Part shown: in pieces, positions 61,815-64,000 of the stretch
Position numbering within the stretch: the stretch's first letter is position 1
Layout of the letters: every line of letters begins with the position of its first letter
Assembly: GCF_019890635.1 (NCBI RefSeq)
Contig: NZ_JAIOAB010000013.1
Location: 1-64,000, forward strand
DNA: 64,000 nt
Origin: Streptomyces sennicomposti
Lineage (GTDB): Bacteria > Actinomycetota > Actinomycetes > Streptomycetales > Streptomycetaceae
Reading direction: 5' to 3'
The notes under the pieces: model-generated
What the model saw: only the letters and a program-made list of their open reading frames with translations
Database searches by the model: none
What the model was told of the DNA's origin: nothing
Translations under genes and position numbers: made by a program

Positions 61815-63617
61815 GTGTCCGATACGGCTCCCAAGACCACATCCGACCTGATCGTCGAGCGGCTCCTGGCCTGGGGCGTGGACACCTGCTTCGGCATCTG
61901 CGGCGACCAGGTGAACGGCTTCTTCGAGTCCCTGCGCCGCCATCCGGAGATGCGGCTGGTGCATGTGCGGCACGAGGAGAACGCGGCCCTGGCGTGCGTG
62001 GGCTACGCCAAGTTCACCGGGCGGCCCGCCGCGTGCGTGGCCACCGCGGGCCCCGGCGCGATCCACCTGCTCAACGGCCTGTACGACGCGCGGATCGACG
62101 GTGCGCCGGTGATCGCGATCACGGGGTTGTCGTACCACGACACGGTGGGCGCGCACTTCCTCCAGGACATCCCCTCCGACCGGCTCTTCGAGCACGCGTG
62201 CATGTTCTCCGAGCGGGTGATGGGCCCGGCCCACGCGGTCACGGCGACCGACCTCGCGGTGCGCAGCGCGCTGATGAACCGCACCCCCTCGCATCTGGCG
62301 ATCCCGATCGACGTGCAGTCGTGGACGACGGACCAGGACACCCCCTCCGACAAGAACGTGCCCGGACACACCTCCCTGGCCGTCCAGCCGTTCGAGGTGA
62401 TGCCGCCGGCCGCGCAGCTGGACGCGGCGGCCGACCTGCTCAACTCCTGTACGCGGGTGGCGATCTGCGCGGGCGCCGGGGCTCGCGGCGCCGGCGCCGC
62501 GCTGGAGCGGGTGGCCGACGTGCTGGGCGCGCCGATCGCCAAGGCCGCCCTCGGCAAGGACTGCGTGCCGGACGACAGCCCGTACACCACGGGCGGAATG
62601 GGACTGATCGGCACCCGGGCCTCGCACCAGGCGTTCGAGGAGTGCGACGGCTTCCTCGTCGTCGGGTCCTCGACCCCGTACTACGACTTCTGGCCCGCCC
62701 CGGGGCAGGCGCGCGCCGTGCAGATCGACCTCAACGCCGACCGCATCGGGATGCGTTACCCCGTCGAGGTCGGCCTGGTCGGCCACGCCGAGGCCGTGCT
62801 GGACGCGCTGCTGCCCCGGCTGGAGCGCAAGCGCGACCGGTCGTTCCTGGAGCGGGCCCGGGACACGTACCGCAGGTGGTGGGAGCTGATCGGGGAGCAG
62901 GCCGCGTCCTCCGGCACGCCGATGCGTCCGCAGGTGGTGACCTGGGAGTTGTCCAAGGTCCTGCCCGAGCGGGCGATCGTCGCCGGCGACGCCGGGACCG
63001 TGACCGCGTGGGGCGGGCGGCTGATGCTGCGCGCCGGCATGCACTACTCCTTCTCGGGCACGCTGTGCACCATGGGCGCCGCCCTGCCCTACGCCATCGG
63101 CGCCCAACTCGCCCACCCGGACCGGCCGGTGATCGCCTTCACCGGCGACGGCTCCCTGTCGATGGGCATGGGCGAACTCGCCACGCTCGCCCAGTACGGG
63201 CTGCCCGTCAAGGTCGTGGTGCTGCGCAACGACTCCCTGGCCCTGGAGGTGTGGGAGCAGACGGCCCTGCTCGGCAACCCCCAGTACGGGTGTGAACTGC
63301 ACCCCGTCGACTTCAAGGCCGTCGCCGAGGCGTGCGGGATCAGGGCCTACCGGATCGAGGACCCCGCCGACGCGGCGGGCGTCCTCCGGGAGGCGATGGC
63401 CCATGACGGCCCGTGCCTGGTCGAAGCGGTCACGGACCCCTACGAGGCGCCGTTCGGCGAGAGCCTGAAGCCGGTGCACGCCGAGCACATCGCCCAGGCG
63501 TTCGAGAAGGGTGAGAAGGCCGCGGGCCCGATGGCCCGCAACCTCCTCCAGAGCGACCGTGTCGCCCTGTCCCCCGCCCTGCGGGAGCACCATGCGGCGC
63601 TGGCCCGCTACCGCTGA
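61815..63617 (+). CDS. Pyruvate oxidase-like thiamine diphosphate enzyme
   Basis: This is a 600-residue ThDP-dependent enzyme of the pyruvate oxidase/acetolactate synthase family with its three domains. In the PYR domain the catalytic Glu is in HVRHEENAALACVGYAK. A central FAD/nucleotide domain follows. The PP domain carries the metal/ThDP motif GDGSLSMGMGELATLAQ through VVVLRND. GTG at 61815 follows GAAGGGG. It most resembles PoxB-type pyruvate:quinone oxidoreductases, converting pyruvate to acetate and CO2 at the membrane. Sulfoacetaldehyde acetyltransferase and oxalyl-CoA decarboxylase relatives cannot be excluded. Confidence 0.82.
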   Translation: MSDTAPKTTSDLIVERLLAWGVDTCFGICGDQVNGFFESLRRHPEMRLVHVRHEENAALACVGYAKFTGRPAACVATAGPGAIHLLNGLYDARIDGAPVIAITGLSYHDTVGAHFLQDIPSDRLFEHACMFSERVMGPAHAVTATDLAVRSALMNRTPSHLAIPIDVQSWTTDQDTPSDKNVPGHTSLAVQPFEVMPPAAQLDAAADLLNSCTRVAICAGAGARGAGAALERVADVLGAPIAKAALGKDCVPDDSPYTTGGMGLIGTRASHQAFEECDGFLVVGSSTPYYDFWPAPGQARAVQIDLNADRIGMRYPVEVGLVGHAEAVLDALLPRLERKRDRSFLERARDTYRRWWELIGEQAASSGTPMRPQVVTWELSKVLPERAIVAGDAGTVTAWGGRLMLRAGMHYSFSGTLCTMGAALPYAIGAQLAHPDRPVIAFTGDGSLSMGMGELATLAQYGLPVKVVVLRNDSLALEVWEQTALLGNPQYGCELHPVDFKAVAEACGIRAYRIEDPADAAGVLREAMAHDGPCLVEAVTDPYEAPFGESLKPVHAEHIAQAFEKGEKAAGPMARNLLQSDRVALSPALREHHAALARYR

Positions 63618-63652
63618 CCGGGCCGGTCGCGACGGCTGCCTGACCGGCCCGG
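63618..63652. terminator. Terminator after the ThDP enzyme gene
   Basis: CCGGGCCGGTC (63618-63628) pairs with GACCGGCCCGG (63642-63652), directly after the stop. Confidence 0.85.
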
Positions 63653-63674
63653 GGCGGGGCGGGGCGGGGCGGGG
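63651..63674 (+). repeat. Five GGGG runs, possible G-quadruplex
   Basis: GGGGC is repeated so that five G4 tracts with one-base loops lie between converging genes, overlapping the terminator foot. Confidence 0.8.
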
Positions 63675-63675
63675 T

Positions 63676-64000
63676 TCAGCAGCCGGAGTCGGCGATGACG
63701 AAGTACGCCGGGGAGGTCTCCTTCAGGGTGTGGGTGATGGCCACGTTGTACAGGCCCATGTTCTGGTTGGAGCCGTTGGCGTAGGTGTAGCCGCCGCTCT
63801 GGTGGGCGCGGCCCGCCTTGACCTGGTTGTAGTTGTTGTCGGTGTAGCACTTGGGCGCCGGGCTCGCGCCGGTGGTCGTCGCGGTGACCGGGGCGGAGGC
63901 GGCGCCGGCGGCGCCCGTGCCGTCCACGGCGGCGACGGTGTAGGTGTACGTCGTCCCGGCGGACAGGCCGGTGTCGGTGTAAGTGGTTCCGGCCGGGGCG
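63676..64000 (-). CDS. C-terminal part of a secreted PHB/PHA-depolymerase-like esterase (partial)
   Basis: The gene starts beyond the right edge. The visible 107 codons end a fibronectin type III domain (YTDTGLSAGTTYTYTVAAVD, SAPVTATT). After a short linker comes the small C-terminal domain CYTDNNYNQVKAGRAHQSGG … GSNQNMGLYNVAITHTLKE … FVIADSGC. This end is characteristic of secreted type-1 short-chain polyhydroxyalkanoate depolymerases of actinomycetes. Two Cys residues (in KCYTD and DSGC) probably form a disulfide. The catalytic domain should lie to the right of the window. Confidence 0.75.
   Translation of the reverse strand, partial: APAGTTYTDTGLSAGTTYTYTVAAVDGTGAAGAASAPVTATTTGASPAPKCYTDNNYNQVKAGRAHQSGGYTYANGSNQNMGLYNVAITHTLKETSPAYFVIADSGC

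Overview
The window comes from a high-GC actinomycete, almost certainly a Streptomyces. Third codon positions are strongly G/C biased, GTG and TTG starts sit behind GAGGAG-type ribosome sites, MarR, TetR and LacI regulators are abundant, and exported glycosidases and a Streptomyces-style cell-surface protein are present. I see no tRNA, rRNA, CRISPR array, complete insertion sequence or integrase. The content reads as an accessory chromosomal region.

Layout. (1) 522-2206: a two-gene acyl-CoA hydratase / CitE-type lyase operon, possibly for itaconate or another C5 dicarboxylate. (2) 2378-4667: a MarR repressor with its own operator and an MFS efflux pump fused to a UspA domain. (3) 5348-14746: the most interesting part. 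A DHA2 exporter diverges from a translationally coupled trio: a fatty-acyl-AMP ligase (FadD32-like), a single-module ACP-KS-AT-ACP-TE synthase with the exact domain order of the mycolate condensase Pks13, and a secreted antigen-85-like acyltransferase. A second MarR, very close to the first, follows. Streptomycetes do not make mycolic acids, so this looks like a mycolate-type condensation and transfer cassette used for another lipid. An identical type of operator (TGTCCA-N6-TGGACA plus a downstream box at fixed spacing) lies on each side of it, at 4820 and 14844. (4) 15137-16343: gene debris, including a broken GMC oxidoreductase. (5) 16494-20281: a TetR/DHA2 exporter pair with two matching operators, and a class I methyltransferase. 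(6) 20564-38899: a large arabinofuranoside/galactofuranoside locus: two LacI repressors, secreted GH43, GH54 with two beta-trefoils, GH2 with PA14, GH127, a YtfQRT-YjfF-type sugar ABC transporter, and an aldose epimerase. Five copies of a TACAACGTTGTA-like operator tie it together.

(7) 39198-42569: TetR, a serine hydrolase and an MFS gene, linked by a perfect 27-bp palindrome and a degenerate copy of it. (8) 42884-45231: a peptidoglycan-binding membrane protein and a sortase-anchored choice-of-anchor A protein. (9) 45359-48955: an intact dienelactone-hydrolase-like enzyme, an internally deleted paralogue, and two XRE/MmyB regulators behind a long inverted repeat. (10) 49103-55902: a HEAT-repeat protein, two TetRs around two short-chain dehydrogenases, and a SulP transporter. 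(11) 56402-59241: a GAF/PP2C phosphatase and a crcB-DUF190-crcB fluoride operon. (12) 59354-64000: a hydrolase/MarR divergent pair, a lipoprotein, a pyruvate-oxidase-like ThDP enzyme, and the C-terminal end of a secreted polyhydroxyalkanoate-depolymerase-like esterase running off the window.

All functions are inferred from sequence recognition by eye. Start codons were chosen from ribosome-site spacing and gene overlaps. No database search was run.
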